Assembly (NCBI GenBank): GCA_004524445.1 | Contig: SDNP01000008.1 | Coordinates: 1 to 64,000 of the forward strand | Length of the DNA stretch: 64,000 bases | Direction of reading: 5' to 3' | From: Candidatus Thorarchaeota archaeon | GTDB taxonomy: Archaea; Asgardarchaeota; Thorarchaeia; Thorarchaeales; Thorarchaeaceae | In this document: one piece after another, positions 19,828 through 30,390 of the stretch | Position numbering within the stretch: the stretch's first letter is position 1 | Layout: each line of letters starts with the position of its first letter | Position numbers and translations under genes: made by a program | Notes under the pieces: generated by a model | Told to the model about the DNA's origin: nothing | Database searches by the model: none | Seen by the model: the letters and a program-made list of their open reading frames with translations, nothing else

Positions 19828-21456
19828 TTATTTTCCTTCTTTGGCGTCGAGCTCGACTAGTTCGGGTATCAAGCGTGTGCATATCGCGAATAGAGAATTG
19901 AAATCCTCAGCACTCGCTAATTCGATATAATTGGCCGTTTCCGCTATATTTTCTATTCGTTTTCTTTCTTCTGAAGATACCAGGATTCGTTTTGCACCTG
20001 CCCCAGCTGCATTTCCTACTGGTATTACTCTATTGGCGCTTACTGGCGGTAATAGACCAATGCTGAGGGCACTCTCAGGTCGCATGTAATTTCCAAATGC
20101 GCCTGCTAGAAACACGGCATCAATATTAGATGATTTTAGCCCAGCTTTCGAAAGGAGTATTTCTGTTCCTGCTCGGATTGCAGCTTTTGCCAGTTGGACC
20201 TGTCGTACATCGTTCTGAGTCAAAATAATCTCCCTCCGGGCGTTTCTTTCGCCTAGATCGGCCACTCGATATACGCGTCCATGCTTGGGATGTTCTTCTA
20301 CTCGTGGCCCTTCATGAATACGCCCTGTATCATCAATCTGACCTATACTCCGCAATTCAGCAACAATATCTAGGACTCCAGAACCACATATCCCCTCAGG
20401 GGATACATTGCCGATTACGCCAAGATCAGGAGTGCTTTGTGCATCCCTAATATTTGCATATTCTATAGCTCCTTTCTGTGCTCGCATTCCATCCTTGATC
20501 CTTGCACCTTCAAATGCAGGCCCGGCTGCCGCCGAACAGCAGAATATCTCACCATGCTTTGAAAGAATCATCTCGCCATTTGTGCCAACATCTATACCCA
20601 AGGAAACACCCGAATAGTCCTCCATTCGTCGGGATAACATGAACGCAAGCGCATCACCTCCAACAAAGCCTGCTACAACAGGAGAGAAATATATAGATAC
20701 ATTAAGAAATCGAGTCAATCCGATTTCAGTGCCCCTGACTAACGTTGATTCCTTCTTATGGGGAGTGTAAGGCGCCATGGCAAGCGGTTGGACTTCATAG
20801 CCAAGTGCAAAATGTTGCATTGCCGTATTTCCAACGACAGATCCAGCCGTGATATTTCGGGGGTCAATGCCCTTCTCATCAAGAAAGGAATCAATAAGTT
20901 CTTCCACTTTACTCCAAATCTGTTCTTGCAATTCAGTTGAGCCTTCTGGATTCTCGATGGCATAGCTTAGGCGACTCATTACATCCTCGCCATGGACGAT
21001 TTGTGGGTTAATTGCACTCTTTTGACCAAGCTGTATGCCTGTGCCCATATTCATGAAGTAGCATACTATAGTTGTAGTACCGATGTCTATAGCCACACCT
21101 ACGTCATTTGTATCACCCAAATCAGCAACCAAACGTTCAGACATAAGAGAATCCGTGAGAATTTGTGCACCCATGTCTTGACTAGGAATTCCTACTCGTT
21201 TGGCATTTCCAACCTGATGCTGACATGCTAGTCGCGTTCCATCCCTAATTTCAGATATACTAAGCTGCTCCAAATCAGCAGTGCTCGGGTCGGGTATGGG
21301 CTTCACTACAACTTTACATTTGCCACAGGTTCCACGTCCTCCGCAGTCCGAGGGCACATAGTGACCAGCTTCTCGAATTGCATCCAATATGGTTTGACTG
21401 GTATCGACAACTATTCTTATACCCGAAGGCTCTAGGATTAGTTCCGTGTCAACCAA
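19828..21456 (-). CDS. Corrinoid activation (RACE/RamA-like) protein: 2Fe-2S plus ASKHA ATPase domain
   Basis: CGGRGTCGKCKVVV 2Fe-2S motif; VGVAIDIGTTTIVCYF; GICGSGVLDIVAEL; AGAFGNYMRPESALSIGLLP. Confidence 0.9.
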   Translation of the reverse strand: MVDTELILEPSGIRIVVDTSQTILDAIREAGHYVPSDCGGRGTCGKCKVVVKPIPDPSTADLEQLSISEIRDGTRLACQHQVGNAKRVGIPSQDMGAQILTDSLMSERLVADLGDTNDVGVAIDIGTTTIVCYFMNMGTGIQLGQKSAINPQIVHGEDVMSRLSYAIENPEGSTELQEQIWSKVEELIDSFLDEKGIDPRNITAGSVVGNTAMQHFALGYEVQPLAMAPYTPHKKESTLVRGTEIGLTRFLNVSIYFSPVVAGFVGGDALAFMLSRRMEDYSGVSLGIDVGTNGEMILSKHGEIFCCSAAAGPAFEGARIKDGMRAQKGAIEYANIRDAQSTPDLGVIGNVSPEGICGSGVLDIVAELRSIGQIDDTGRIHEGPRVEEHPKHGRVYRVADLGERNARREIILTQNDVRQVQLAKAAIRAGTEILLSKAGLKSSNIDAVFLAGAFGNYMRPESALSIGLLPPVSANRVIPVGNAAGAGAKRILVSSEERKRIENIAETANYIELASAEDFNSLFAICTRLIPELVELDAKEGK

Positions 21457-21505
21457 TGATATCTCTCTCCCAATATCCAGACAGTCTTAACACTGATTGC
21501 TCCAT

Positions 21506-22516
21506 CTAGATAAATACTGTTTCAACAAGGGAAGCCAAGTTTTCCGTAGGTGTTTCTATGGGACAATCACATCCGCTGCTCAGGATATATCCGCCGCCCT
21601 TTGCAGCGTTTCTTACGCAGTTCAATGCTGCTTCTCTAACCTGGTCAGCATCACCCTTCAGAAGGAGTGTTGTATCTACATTACCAATAAGAGCAGAGTT
21701 GTTTTCTGCAATTTTCTTGGCAGCCTCCAAGTCCACTGCAGAATCTATGCTCAGAGCGTCGGCATTTGTATCCGTCATTGCTTGAATTATTCTATTAGTA
21801 TCTCCACAAATATGCAGTGTCGCGTATGCACCTTCAGAATGGATAATGTCATTCATGTTTTTTAGATGTGGGGCTGAAAACCTCTTGAAATATCTAGGAG
21901 ATATTATGCTATTGCTTGCACTAGGTTCCAACACTGCTATATTATGTGAGCCTGTAGCAAGTAGCTCTCTCAGGTAGGGCTCCAATATTTTTACACAGCT
22001 TTCAACCGCGTTATCTACCCCATCTGGGTTTTCGAATGTTTCCGTCAAGAGCTTCTCTACACCCAACAAATGCCCAGCTAGAGTGAATGGTCCAATAATG
22101 TAACTACTCACAAGGTGTGTACTGCCAATGTCAGAATAGAGCTTCTTGCTGCTTTCAACAAACACTCCTAATCTTGTATTGGAGATCGGGGGCAGTTCTA
22201 AACTATTCAGATCATCTGTTGAATCATAAGGATGTTTCTTTACATATGGAAATGTTTGATTCTCAAATATGACCTCGGCCCCAAGTACTTCAGCCTCGAC
22301 AGTCAAATCCATGACATTGAAAACCCCATCATATCCATGTTTCTCTCGAGCCTTGAGCAAGGCTTGGCTTTGTTTTGAAGGGTCATGCAACATTTCAGAG
22401 AGTGATACGTTTCCTATCTTTGAAGCAAATAGACCAACCAGAGGTAGGACTGGAAGTCTCTCCGGTTCCTCAAATGCAAGGGCTTTACGAATTAATTCCA
22501 GTGATGTAGATGTCAT
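21506..22516 (-). CDS. MtaA/MtbA-like methylcobamide methyltransferase (URO-D fold)
   Basis: FTLAGHLLGVEKLL; YATLHICGDTNRII; GNVDTTLLLKG; YILSSGCDCPIETPTENL. Confidence 0.88.
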   Translation of the reverse strand: MTSTSLELIRKALAFEEPERLPVLPLVGLFASKIGNVSLSEMLHDPSKQSQALLKAREKHGYDGVFNVMDLTVEAEVLGAEVIFENQTFPYVKKHPYDSTDDLNSLELPPISNTRLGVFVESSKKLYSDIGSTHLVSSYIIGPFTLAGHLLGVEKLLTETFENPDGVDNAVESCVKILEPYLRELLATGSHNIAVLEPSASNSIISPRYFKRFSAPHLKNMNDIIHSEGAYATLHICGDTNRIIQAMTDTNADALSIDSAVDLEAAKKIAENNSALIGNVDTTLLLKGDADQVREAALNCVRNAAKGGGYILSSGCDCPIETPTENLASLVETVFI

Positions 22517-22623
22517 TGCGTTATCCTTACCAAACCGAGCACTTTATTATTGGTTTAATTTGGCTTTAATACCGGCAGCAAGTGGACACCTGATAAAGGT
22601 GCGCATTAAGAGGAACATGGACA

Positions 22624-23259
22624 ATGGCAGCTGAAGCGGACATGCATGGACTAATCGAGGCAATTGTAGAGGGAAACAGGGAGGCAACTACTATAGAGGC
22701 TGAAAAGGCATTAGAATCGGGAATTCCCCCCTTTAGCATTGTGATTGATGGCTGTAGCAAGGCCATGTCAGAGGTTGGTGACCTATATCAAAATGGTGAA
22801 TATTTCATTCCTGAGATGCTGATGTCAGCAAAGGCATTTGAGGCTGCAATGGCCGTTATTAAACCTAAATTAAAGGATGCGGATATTGATGCGAAGGGCA
22901 CTATTGTTATCGGAACATGCAAGGGGGATATTCATTCTCTCGGAAAGAATCTGGTAGCATCTATGCTTGATGCCGCAGGGTTCAATGTTATAGATCTGGG
23001 AGAAGACGTACCACTGGAGAATTTCGGTGACACAGCTCTGAAGCAAGAAGCAGACATAGTTGCAGTTTCTGCTCTCATGACTACCTCTATGGATTCCATG
23101 AAGAAGGTAATCGAAGATATCCATGAAAGAAAAATCCCTGTGAAGACTCTGGTCGGCGGTGGCCCAATCACTCCAGAGTTTGCTGATTCCATAAGAGCAG
23201 ATGGATACGCAAAAGATGCCCAAGATGCCGTACGAATCGCGGCTATCCTGGCAAAATAA
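22624..23259 (+). CDS. Corrinoid (B12-binding) methyltransferase protein, MtbC/MtaC-like
   Basis: GDIHSLGKNLVASMLDAAGFNVIDLGEDVP matches the DxHxxG cobalamin motif. Confidence 0.93.
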   Translation: MAAEADMHGLIEAIVEGNREATTIEAEKALESGIPPFSIVIDGCSKAMSEVGDLYQNGEYFIPEMLMSAKAFEAAMAVIKPKLKDADIDAKGTIVIGTCKGDIHSLGKNLVASMLDAAGFNVIDLGEDVPLENFGDTALKQEADIVAVSALMTTSMDSMKKVIEDIHERKIPVKTLVGGGPITPEFADSIRADGYAKDAQDAVRIAAILAK

Positions 23260-23302
23260 GTACTAACAGTAGAATTAGTTATTGAAGACATATTCTATAG
23301 CA

Positions 23303-23722
23303 TTAGCTCTCTAACAAACGCTGAATTACCATGTCGTACTCTGCATACCTTCTGAGGCCGGGGATGTTTCCCGCTGGTTTTCCATTTTTGAATATCACTA
23401 CCATTGGAACCGACTGAACACCAAATTGGGCGGTTGTACGCGGGTTTCGGTCTATATCGATCTTAGCGAAGAATACATCCCTCTTGTAGTCTTGTGCCAA
23501 CTGCTGTAATATAGGAGCAAGTGCTTTGCATGGATTACACCATGTTCCAAAGAAGTCAACCATCGCGGTTTTTGTTTTTTGGACAGTTTCCCAAAAATTT
23601 GAATCGGTCAGCAAGTTCACGCTACCATTAGCTAGTGGCTCCCTGACTACTGGTTCTTTAGCCATCTGTCTGAGACGTTCAATTTTACGACGTCTAATCT
23701 CCGCCAAATCATCATCACTCAA
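23303..23722 (-). CDS. Thioredoxin
   Basis: AMVDFFGTWCNPCKALAPILQQLA; GVQSVPMVVIFKNGK. Confidence 0.92.
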   Translation of the reverse strand: MSDDDLAEIRRRKIERLRQMAKEPVVREPLANGSVNLLTDSNFWETVQKTKTAMVDFFGTWCNPCKALAPILQQLAQDYKRDVFFAKIDIDRNPRTTAQFGVQSVPMVVIFKNGKPAGNIPGLRRYAEYDMVIQRLLES

Positions 23723-23837
23723 ATTTGAAAACCTCTTTCGCTTGTGCGCTTCTTATGAACAACCGTATATCAACTCTTCGATTAGTGAAAAACTATTGGC
23801 ACGATGTTCAAATGAATCGGTTTAATACACCCTCCAT

Positions 23838-24788
23838 ATGTGCCCCACACGACATTGGAGTCTGAACATCATGGGCAATAGGAATCTGAAATATTACGGT
23901 GGCCTCATGATAGCCATGGTTGCATGGGGAGGCTCATGGGTTTCGGCCAAAGTTGTTGTAGATATCGCACCTCCAATGACCATTGGATTTTTTAGGTTTC
24001 TCATTGCCGCCTTTCTATTCGTCGTCACGTTAAAGATATCTCAGGGATCCGTTCAAAATCTGTTGAACAGACAAAATATCAAGGCATTCCTGCTACTAGG
24101 AACCACAGGCATTTTCGGTTATGGAGTCTTGTTTCTGACAGGGATGAGGTTCACAACAGCGGCTCAAGGGTCCATAATAGCGGGTTTCAATCCAGTCACC
24201 ACAAGCATTTTTGCGGCTATAATTCATAAAGAAAAGCTTGTTAGAAAATGGCAATACGTCGGTTTCGCTCTCAGTTTTGCAGGAGTAATTTTTGTCGTTG
24301 GAGTGCAATCCTTGCTGGATTTTCGTCTTGACTACCTTATTGGCAATTTGATTATTCTTGGAGGCATGATACTATGGGGTCTGTATTCCTCAATCGGAAA
24401 AGAAACGATGAAGAAAATCTCACCCTTAGAGGCCAATGCAGGTGGCACTATTGTTGGTGCCCTATTGTTCGGAACAGCCATGATATTTGAAAAACCATGG
24501 AATCTATCATCATTTACAAATGTCCTATTCTGGAGCAATGTAGCATATCTTGGTGTAGCAGTCACCTTCGTTGGATTCCTGCTGTACTTCATATCTGTCA
24601 AGGAAATTGGAGCAACGCAATCAGGGGGCTTCATTAATTTCGTTCCAGTATTTGGCACTCTATTTTCGCTGCTTCTGCTTCAAGAACCGTTCTATTGGAC
24701 CTTTTTGGTCGGACTATTGTTGGTGATTTCAGGAGTTGGCATTATCAACTTCTCACCTCCCAAATCCTCAAAACAAAGAAATCCGTAA
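23838..24788 (+). CDS. EamA/DMT-superfamily transporter
   Basis: Ten hydrophobic segments in two EamA-like repeats. Confidence 0.87.
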   Translation: MCPTRHWSLNIMGNRNLKYYGGLMIAMVAWGGSWVSAKVVVDIAPPMTIGFFRFLIAAFLFVVTLKISQGSVQNLLNRQNIKAFLLLGTTGIFGYGVLFLTGMRFTTAAQGSIIAGFNPVTTSIFAAIIHKEKLVRKWQYVGFALSFAGVIFVVGVQSLLDFRLDYLIGNLIILGGMILWGLYSSIGKETMKKISPLEANAGGTIVGALLFGTAMIFEKPWNLSSFTNVLFWSNVAYLGVAVTFVGFLLYFISVKEIGATQSGGFINFVPVFGTLFSLLLLQEPFYWTFLVGLLLVISGVGIINFSPPKSSKQRNP

Positions 24789-24843
24789 AAAGTAAAAAGG
24801 TGGAATTCAAGCATGAGGATAGAAATAGTTCAGTCTATTCTAA

Positions 24844-26280
24844 ATGGTGAAGAGATTGTCCGAAGAGAACACTGTAATCGACACAATATTAGATAGACCT
24901 AGAGCGTTGCGTTTTATCGGTCTCACACAAATGTTGTTCGGGCTGTTTGGGCTTCTAGGGTCTATTGGGTTGATTGTTGCAGCATGGCAAGAACAGCCCC
25001 AGCTTGCAGATATGGGCTATGTATATGCAATTCTACTCTTTCTCGGTGTAGCAGTACCCTGTCTAGTTATCGGAAATTACGTTGATGATCTCAGAAGAAG
25101 TGCGGTCATTGCTCAAATTTTCTATAGTCTAGCTTCGGGACTAATTGCAGGCTGGTTTCTCTGGGAATTTGGTTTGGCTTACCAGTGGACATTTCCTTGG
25201 TTTGACTTTTCATTTGATGTTTACATTGGAAACCTAGCTGCAGGAATACTAGCCATTGAATCGATTTTTGCTCTATATTTGATAGCTAGGTGGAAAACAG
25301 TTGCACCACCTAGTGATATGAGAATCGAACGAGATAAGACAAAGGCAGAACTCATTGAACGCGGTACGATTCCGTCACCAATGGAAACAAGACTTGTGGG
25401 CCCAGATGGCAAAACTCTCCTCTCGGAAGAAGATGGTAGGCATATTTTGAATGTTCGAAGAGTTGAAACTGAAGAAGGCATGGCCATCCTCTGCTCAAAC
25501 TGTGGTGGAGCAACACCGATTGAGGAAATTCAACAGGATAATACTGTAAAGTGCAATTATTGTGGAGTTCAGCTTGGAGTTGCAAGTGTCTTTGTGCCTT
25601 GCGAAAATCATCCCAACTTGCTCGCCGCAACAAAGTGTGCTGTCTGTGGCGACTACTATTGTCGAGAATGCCTGACCGCACAAGAACCGCCTGTTGACGA
25701 GAAATGGGAGGGTTCTATGGTATTCCTCTGTAAGAAATGCTTTGAAGGACGCTATCGCCCAGCCGTCACAACAACCTCTTTGGTTATCCCCATTGACCAG
25801 CTCTTCGGTCAAGCAAGTGGTCGCTTTTCCAAAATAGGTAGGATGTATGCCAGTTTCTTGAAAAAATATGCATCAGCAATGAAATGGGTGCTATATTGGG
25901 GTCTCCGCTTTGCCGCACAATTGGGAAAGTCAGGTGGTAAGCGGGGGGGAGGAAAAAGCGACGACGCGGCAGCTTTCTTGTTGGTGCTCATCATTATCGT
26001 AGTCGCAGTACCGGTTGTGGTTGCTTTGCTGATGCTCCTCGGAGGAATTATCATTATACCTCTCCTCTTTTATGCTGGATTAATTGGGATTACGATTGAA
26101 GCAGTCAAAATAATCAGGCACACCGATTTCATTTCACTGAATAAGGCAAGAGAAGAAGGCATCCGCCTTGGTAAACCTGCTGAGAAGAAGGAATCTGTTC
26201 TTAGAAACGATTCTAGGAGCTGGGTTAACAGAAGCCGCGAGAAAGAAAATGCTCCTGCGGAGGGCTTTTTCAGGACGTGA
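24844..26280 (+). CDS. Membrane protein with zinc-ribbon and B-box-like zinc finger
   Basis: CSNCGGA...CNYCG; CENHPNLLAATKCAVCGDYYCRECL; several TM segments. Confidence 0.75.
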   Translation: MVKRLSEENTVIDTILDRPRALRFIGLTQMLFGLFGLLGSIGLIVAAWQEQPQLADMGYVYAILLFLGVAVPCLVIGNYVDDLRRSAVIAQIFYSLASGLIAGWFLWEFGLAYQWTFPWFDFSFDVYIGNLAAGILAIESIFALYLIARWKTVAPPSDMRIERDKTKAELIERGTIPSPMETRLVGPDGKTLLSEEDGRHILNVRRVETEEGMAILCSNCGGATPIEEIQQDNTVKCNYCGVQLGVASVFVPCENHPNLLAATKCAVCGDYYCRECLTAQEPPVDEKWEGSMVFLCKKCFEGRYRPAVTTTSLVIPIDQLFGQASGRFSKIGRMYASFLKKYASAMKWVLYWGLRFAAQLGKSGGKRGGGKSDDAAAFLLVLIIIVVAVPVVVALLMLLGGIIIIPLLFYAGLIGITIEAVKIIRHTDFISLNKAREEGIRLGKPAEKKESVLRNDSRSWVNRSREKENAPAEGFFRT

Positions 26281-26284
26281 TATC

Positions 26285-27118
26285 ATGCAGGAATATGTAA
26301 TGTGCCCTGTTTGCGGAGGAAGGGTTGGGTTTTCTAGCAGGGATCAGGTAAGTCGATGCTCATATTGTAATAGTCCCGTTTTGGGGGCAGATCAAGATAG
26401 AAATTGTATTAATCATCCAGATAGATTGGCAAAAGGTGTTTGTCATGTCTGTGGAGATTTGGTCTGTGAAGACTGCCTGCAAAGACGCGTTGCAGATTAT
26501 GGCGGCAAACTCTTCACAATTATCAACTGCTTCAAAGATGAGTGTAGGCGTCAGAGCAGCTGGGCCCAGCCTCTGAATCCGGAGTATCAGCAACTTACCA
26601 ATATGGATTGGGCTGATTCAATCGATAACAAAATCCTGCGGATTACTGGGTTGGGTTCTGTCCTAATGATGGTCTTTGAATTAATATTCATCTTGACCAT
26701 GCTATATATACAATACCTCACTCCTTGGGGTCTCGCGGATCCCCCAAATATACCATATTGGTTCGTGAGGGGAGACCAACTCCTGGTCATGATGATTTTG
26801 GGAAATTTCATTTCGGCCCTACTGCTTCAAACTGCGCTTCAAGTTTATGTACATGAGAAGCAATTGGGTGCAGGGTTTGTGCTTTTTGTTCTCTTAATCT
26901 TAGAGGCGGCATTTCTTGTCTATCGAGGTCTCCATTTCAATTTGCTAAATTATCCAGTGAGAGAATACCCGTTGGCATTACTAGTTGCATTCAGCCTAGG
27001 TGCACTGATGATTCTCATTGGGTCAATCCTATCTATCCAAACCGGATTCAAGAAACGGAGACAAATCAAGCATGCAAGGAAGGAATTAGGATTGACTGCC
27101 GAAGGTGACACATGGTAG
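26285..27118 (+). CDS. Membrane protein with zinc-ribbon and B-box-like zinc finger (paralogue of the upstream gene)
   Basis: CPVCGGR...CSYCN; CINHPDRLAKGVCHVCGDLVCEDCL; TM segments; start chosen at MQEYVMCPVC. Confidence 0.75.
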   Translation: MQEYVMCPVCGGRVGFSSRDQVSRCSYCNSPVLGADQDRNCINHPDRLAKGVCHVCGDLVCEDCLQRRVADYGGKLFTIINCFKDECRRQSSWAQPLNPEYQQLTNMDWADSIDNKILRITGLGSVLMMVFELIFILTMLYIQYLTPWGLADPPNIPYWFVRGDQLLVMMILGNFISALLLQTALQVYVHEKQLGAGFVLFVLLILEAAFLVYRGLHFNLLNYPVREYPLALLVAFSLGALMILIGSILSIQTGFKKRRQIKHARKELGLTAEGDTW

Positions 27119-27135
27119 AAGGCAGACCCCTTGTC

Positions 27136-28887
27136 CTACTGATAGTCGGCAGTGTCAAAAAGGTCTATGATTCGGAATTTCTCAACATCGACTAGTCCCT
27201 TATCAGTGATTTTGAGGTGGGGAATAACAGGCAAGGAAAGAAACGCCATTGCCATGAATGGCTCCTCAAGGCTGCAACCGATATGTGCTGCTTTCTCACG
27301 AAGTTCTATCAGTTTCTTACTGACCTCTTCAACCGGTTTGTCAGACATGAGTCCGGCTATGGGCAATGGTAACGATGAAAGAACTTTGCCATCTGCCACC
27401 ACAGAGAGACCTCCCTGCATTCTCACTATCTGAACAGCTGCCTCAATCATGTCGTGGTCATTGGTGCCGACAACCACAATGTTATGCGAGTCATGGGCAA
27501 TAGAGGATACCATAGCCCCCTCTTTCAACCCGAAGCCCTTGACGAAACCGATACCTCTTGGAATGGTAGCATTATGCCGTTCAATGATGGCAACCTTAGC
27601 AATGTCTTCATCCATATCAGGAATCGCAAAGCCGTCTTGCTCATGAACTTCTTCAACAAGGTGATCTGTTACAATTTGGTCAGGAATGTGACCAATCACA
27701 TTCATTTGTTCCCCTCTGGCCTTAATTTGCAAGTCTTCAGGTTCCAACCAATGTATATTTACAGATCTTCTTAATTGAGGTTGCTGCTCGACACCGAACT
27801 CTTGCACCAGCTCCCCATTCTTAGCCACGAGGGTTCCCTCTTTGAAGACCATTTCAACGCCTATGTTTTCAAGTGAGTCCAAGACTACCACATCTGCATG
27901 GAACCCAGGAGCCACTGCCCCAATATATTGCAGACCATAGTGTCTGGCAGTGGAATATGATGCAACTCTAATGGCTGAAATAGGGTCAACCCCAAGCTCA
28001 ATGGCCGTTCGAACCATACTATCGATATGCCCCTTGGATATCAAATCCAATGTATTTCTATCATCGGTCACAAAACTGCAAAACAAATCAGTGCTCGGCG
28101 TAATTAGGTCGGCTAATGAGGTCAAGTTCTTTGCAGTAGAGCCTTCACGGATATGAATGTGCATGCCTGCTGATAGCTTCTCTTTTGCCTCCTCTAGTGT
28201 GGTCGCTTCATGCTCGGATGTTATTCGTGCTGCTGCATACGCCATGAGGTCATTTCCTGATAGACCTGGCGCGTGACCATCAATTCGCTTGCCCATAGAT
28301 AATGCAATTTTGATTTTGGATAGAATCTCAGGGTCTCTGAAAATCACTCCTCTATAATTCATAGCTTCAGCAAGACCCAGAACATAGTCCTCTGTCATTA
28401 GAGGCTTGATATCGAGAAAATCAAGCGTGACACCATTTGTTTCCAGGTCCGTTGAGGGCACACATGAGGGTAGCATGATGTAGAAGTCAAGTGGGCCGCC
28501 TCTCATTGACTTTGACATATACATTATGCCTTCCATGCCAAGAACGTTTGCAATCTCATGTGGATCTGCAACAACTGCACTTGTGCCATGAGGGACAACC
28601 GCACGGGCATATTGAATAGGCATAACCAACGAAGACTCGACATGAACGTGCCCATCAATAAACGCTGGTGCGATGTACTTGCCTTCTAAATCATAGACTA
28701 TCTTTCCAACGTATTCGCCAACGCCAGCTACAAAACCTTGATGTATGGCGACATCTCCGGACTCTATCTCACCGTTGAATACATTCACTACTGATGCATT
28801 CTTCAGTACCAAATCTGCTCTTGTCCGGCCAGAGGCAACATCAATCATCTGGTCAACGGGATATTCTTTTGCTCGTCCAAGGAACAT
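27136..28887 (-). CDS. ade: Adenine deaminase
   Basis: ADLVLKNASVVNVFNGEIESGDVAI...APAFIDGHVHVESSLVMP; DDRNTLDLISKGHID; C-terminal adenine deaminase domain. Confidence 0.92.
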   Translation of the reverse strand: MFLGRAKEYPVDQMIDVASGRTRADLVLKNASVVNVFNGEIESGDVAIHQGFVAGVGEYVGKIVYDLEGKYIAPAFIDGHVHVESSLVMPIQYARAVVPHGTSAVVADPHEIANVLGMEGIMYMSKSMRGGPLDFYIMLPSCVPSTDLETNGVTLDFLDIKPLMTEDYVLGLAEAMNYRGVIFRDPEILSKIKIALSMGKRIDGHAPGLSGNDLMAYAAARITSEHEATTLEEAKEKLSAGMHIHIREGSTAKNLTSLADLITPSTDLFCSFVTDDRNTLDLISKGHIDSMVRTAIELGVDPISAIRVASYSTARHYGLQYIGAVAPGFHADVVVLDSLENIGVEMVFKEGTLVAKNGELVQEFGVEQQPQLRRSVNIHWLEPEDLQIKARGEQMNVIGHIPDQIVTDHLVEEVHEQDGFAIPDMDEDIAKVAIIERHNATIPRGIGFVKGFGLKEGAMVSSIAHDSHNIVVVGTNDHDMIEAAVQIVRMQGGLSVVADGKVLSSLPLPIAGLMSDKPVEEVSKKLIELREKAAHIGCSLEEPFMAMAFLSLPVIPHLKITDKGLVDVEKFRIIDLFDTADYQ

Positions 28888-29052
28888 GGCGAATCACTTG
28901 CCTCGTTTCCAGTACTCACAGTTTGAAAAGGATTTCCACATGAACATATACGTACAAACAATCATATGCAAGTGTTTTATTAGTCGAACTCTTCGCTTCT
29001 CAATTGGATAAATCTGCGATTTCATGCTAGATTAGAGAGGAGATGACACAAA

Positions 29053-29679
29053 ATGGTTGCTTCACTCAAATTACGAAAAGATGCAAAGAGCATTTCTCTC
29101 TTGGCGATTTTTTGCTCAATGGTTGTTTCATTGGAGGCGTTTCCGATCCTCGGGATTACCGATATCAAGGTACCCGGCTTGAATTTCACGCTTGATTGGA
29201 CTGGTATACCCATCGTTATCGTATTCATGAGTTTTGGTTTTGTATATTCCTTGATAGCAATCGCGATAATGTGGATATCAATTGCATTCCGGAATTTTCC
29301 AGGTGCTGCATTCAAAGGATTTGCAGAAATCTTCAGAATACTAGGTATTGCAGTTGGGTGGGTTCTTCTCAGAAATAGAGATGTTTCCCATGGAAAGAAA
29401 CTGGTGGTTTATGCAGCTATATCCTCTATCTTCTGTGCTGTCGGAATGTATGTGGTGAATATACTCCTGCTCCCCCTTTTCTATGGCATCCCATTAGAAA
29501 TAGCAGTTGCCACATCAGCCCTATACATGCCATGGAATGTTCTTCAGGCAATTGTGAATGTAATTGGGGGCGGAGCCTTCTATAAGATAATACCTGAGGA
29601 TTTGCGTATAGCTGCTGGATTCAAAGACTACGAGAACTTGCACTCATCAGAAATTGATCCATCCAATGCTGATTCATAA
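29053..29679 (+). CDS. ECF transporter S-component-like membrane protein (RibU-like)
   Basis: Five to six TM segments, layout like an ECF substrate-binding subunit. Confidence 0.6.
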   Translation: MVASLKLRKDAKSISLLAIFCSMVVSLEAFPILGITDIKVPGLNFTLDWTGIPIVIVFMSFGFVYSLIAIAIMWISIAFRNFPGAAFKGFAEIFRILGIAVGWVLLRNRDVSHGKKLVVYAAISSIFCAVGMYVVNILLLPLFYGIPLEIAVATSALYMPWNVLQAIVNVIGGGAFYKIIPEDLRIAAGFKDYENLHSSEIDPSNADS

Positions 29680-29735
29680 TTCGCCATCCTATTGGTGTGT
29701 TTTACGCAATGCAACTGGAAAACGACTAAAATTGA

Positions 29736-30323
29736 CTAATTATCCATTAATGATATTTGTTCTTGAATAGTCTCGCTTTCCCAGACCCCTTCGTGGTACA
29801 TCCTGAAGTATCCTGTATCATCTATTATGACGATGGTGGGCGTGAATCGTATACTGAAATATGACGAAAAGACGCCATTAGTATCTAGCCCATGGTACCA
29901 AGCTAGTGAGCGGTCTTCTTTGTAGTCCGCCATTTGATCTGCTGTCGCACTAGTATCCACATTCAGTGAAACCACATGTATATTATCGCCCATGTCCTCC
30001 ATCAGAGTTTCAAATTCATCATTCTGCAGTTCGCATGCTGAGCAACCAAATGCCATGAGGTCGACCAGCAAAAATTTCCCTTCAAGCGATTCAAGTTCCA
30101 GTACTTCCCCGTCTGACATGATCAAGCCCCAGTTTGGCACTTCAAGCTCTTGGTCAATTAAGTCAACGTCAGTCTGGATGTCCGGACTACCACCTGAATT
30201 TCCACCGGTATTCTGGTCACTAGGTGAAAACGAGGCTAGCGAAAATCCAATCAATAGCCCAACAATTACGATTGCCGCGATTACACTTCCAATCATAATT
30301 TTCTCAGCATTCATTATCGCCAC
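29736..30323 (-). CDS. Membrane-anchored TlpA/ResA-like thioredoxin-fold protein
   Basis: N-terminal TM; LLVDLMAFGCSACELQNDEFETLMEDMG; FTPTIVIIDDTG. Confidence 0.8.
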   Translation of the reverse strand: MAIMNAEKIMIGSVIAAIVIVGLLIGFSLASFSPSDQNTGGNSGGSPDIQTDVDLIDQELEVPNWGLIMSDGEVLELESLEGKFLLVDLMAFGCSACELQNDEFETLMEDMGDNIHVVSLNVDTSATADQMADYKEDRSLAWYHGLDTNGVFSSYFSIRFTPTIVIIDDTGYFRMYHEGVWESETIQEQISLMDN

Positions 30324-30390
30324 TCACACCTGTGCAAGGTTTTTGCACAATCGGATATAAAGTAATTGATTTGTCACAGTATTCGTAGCG

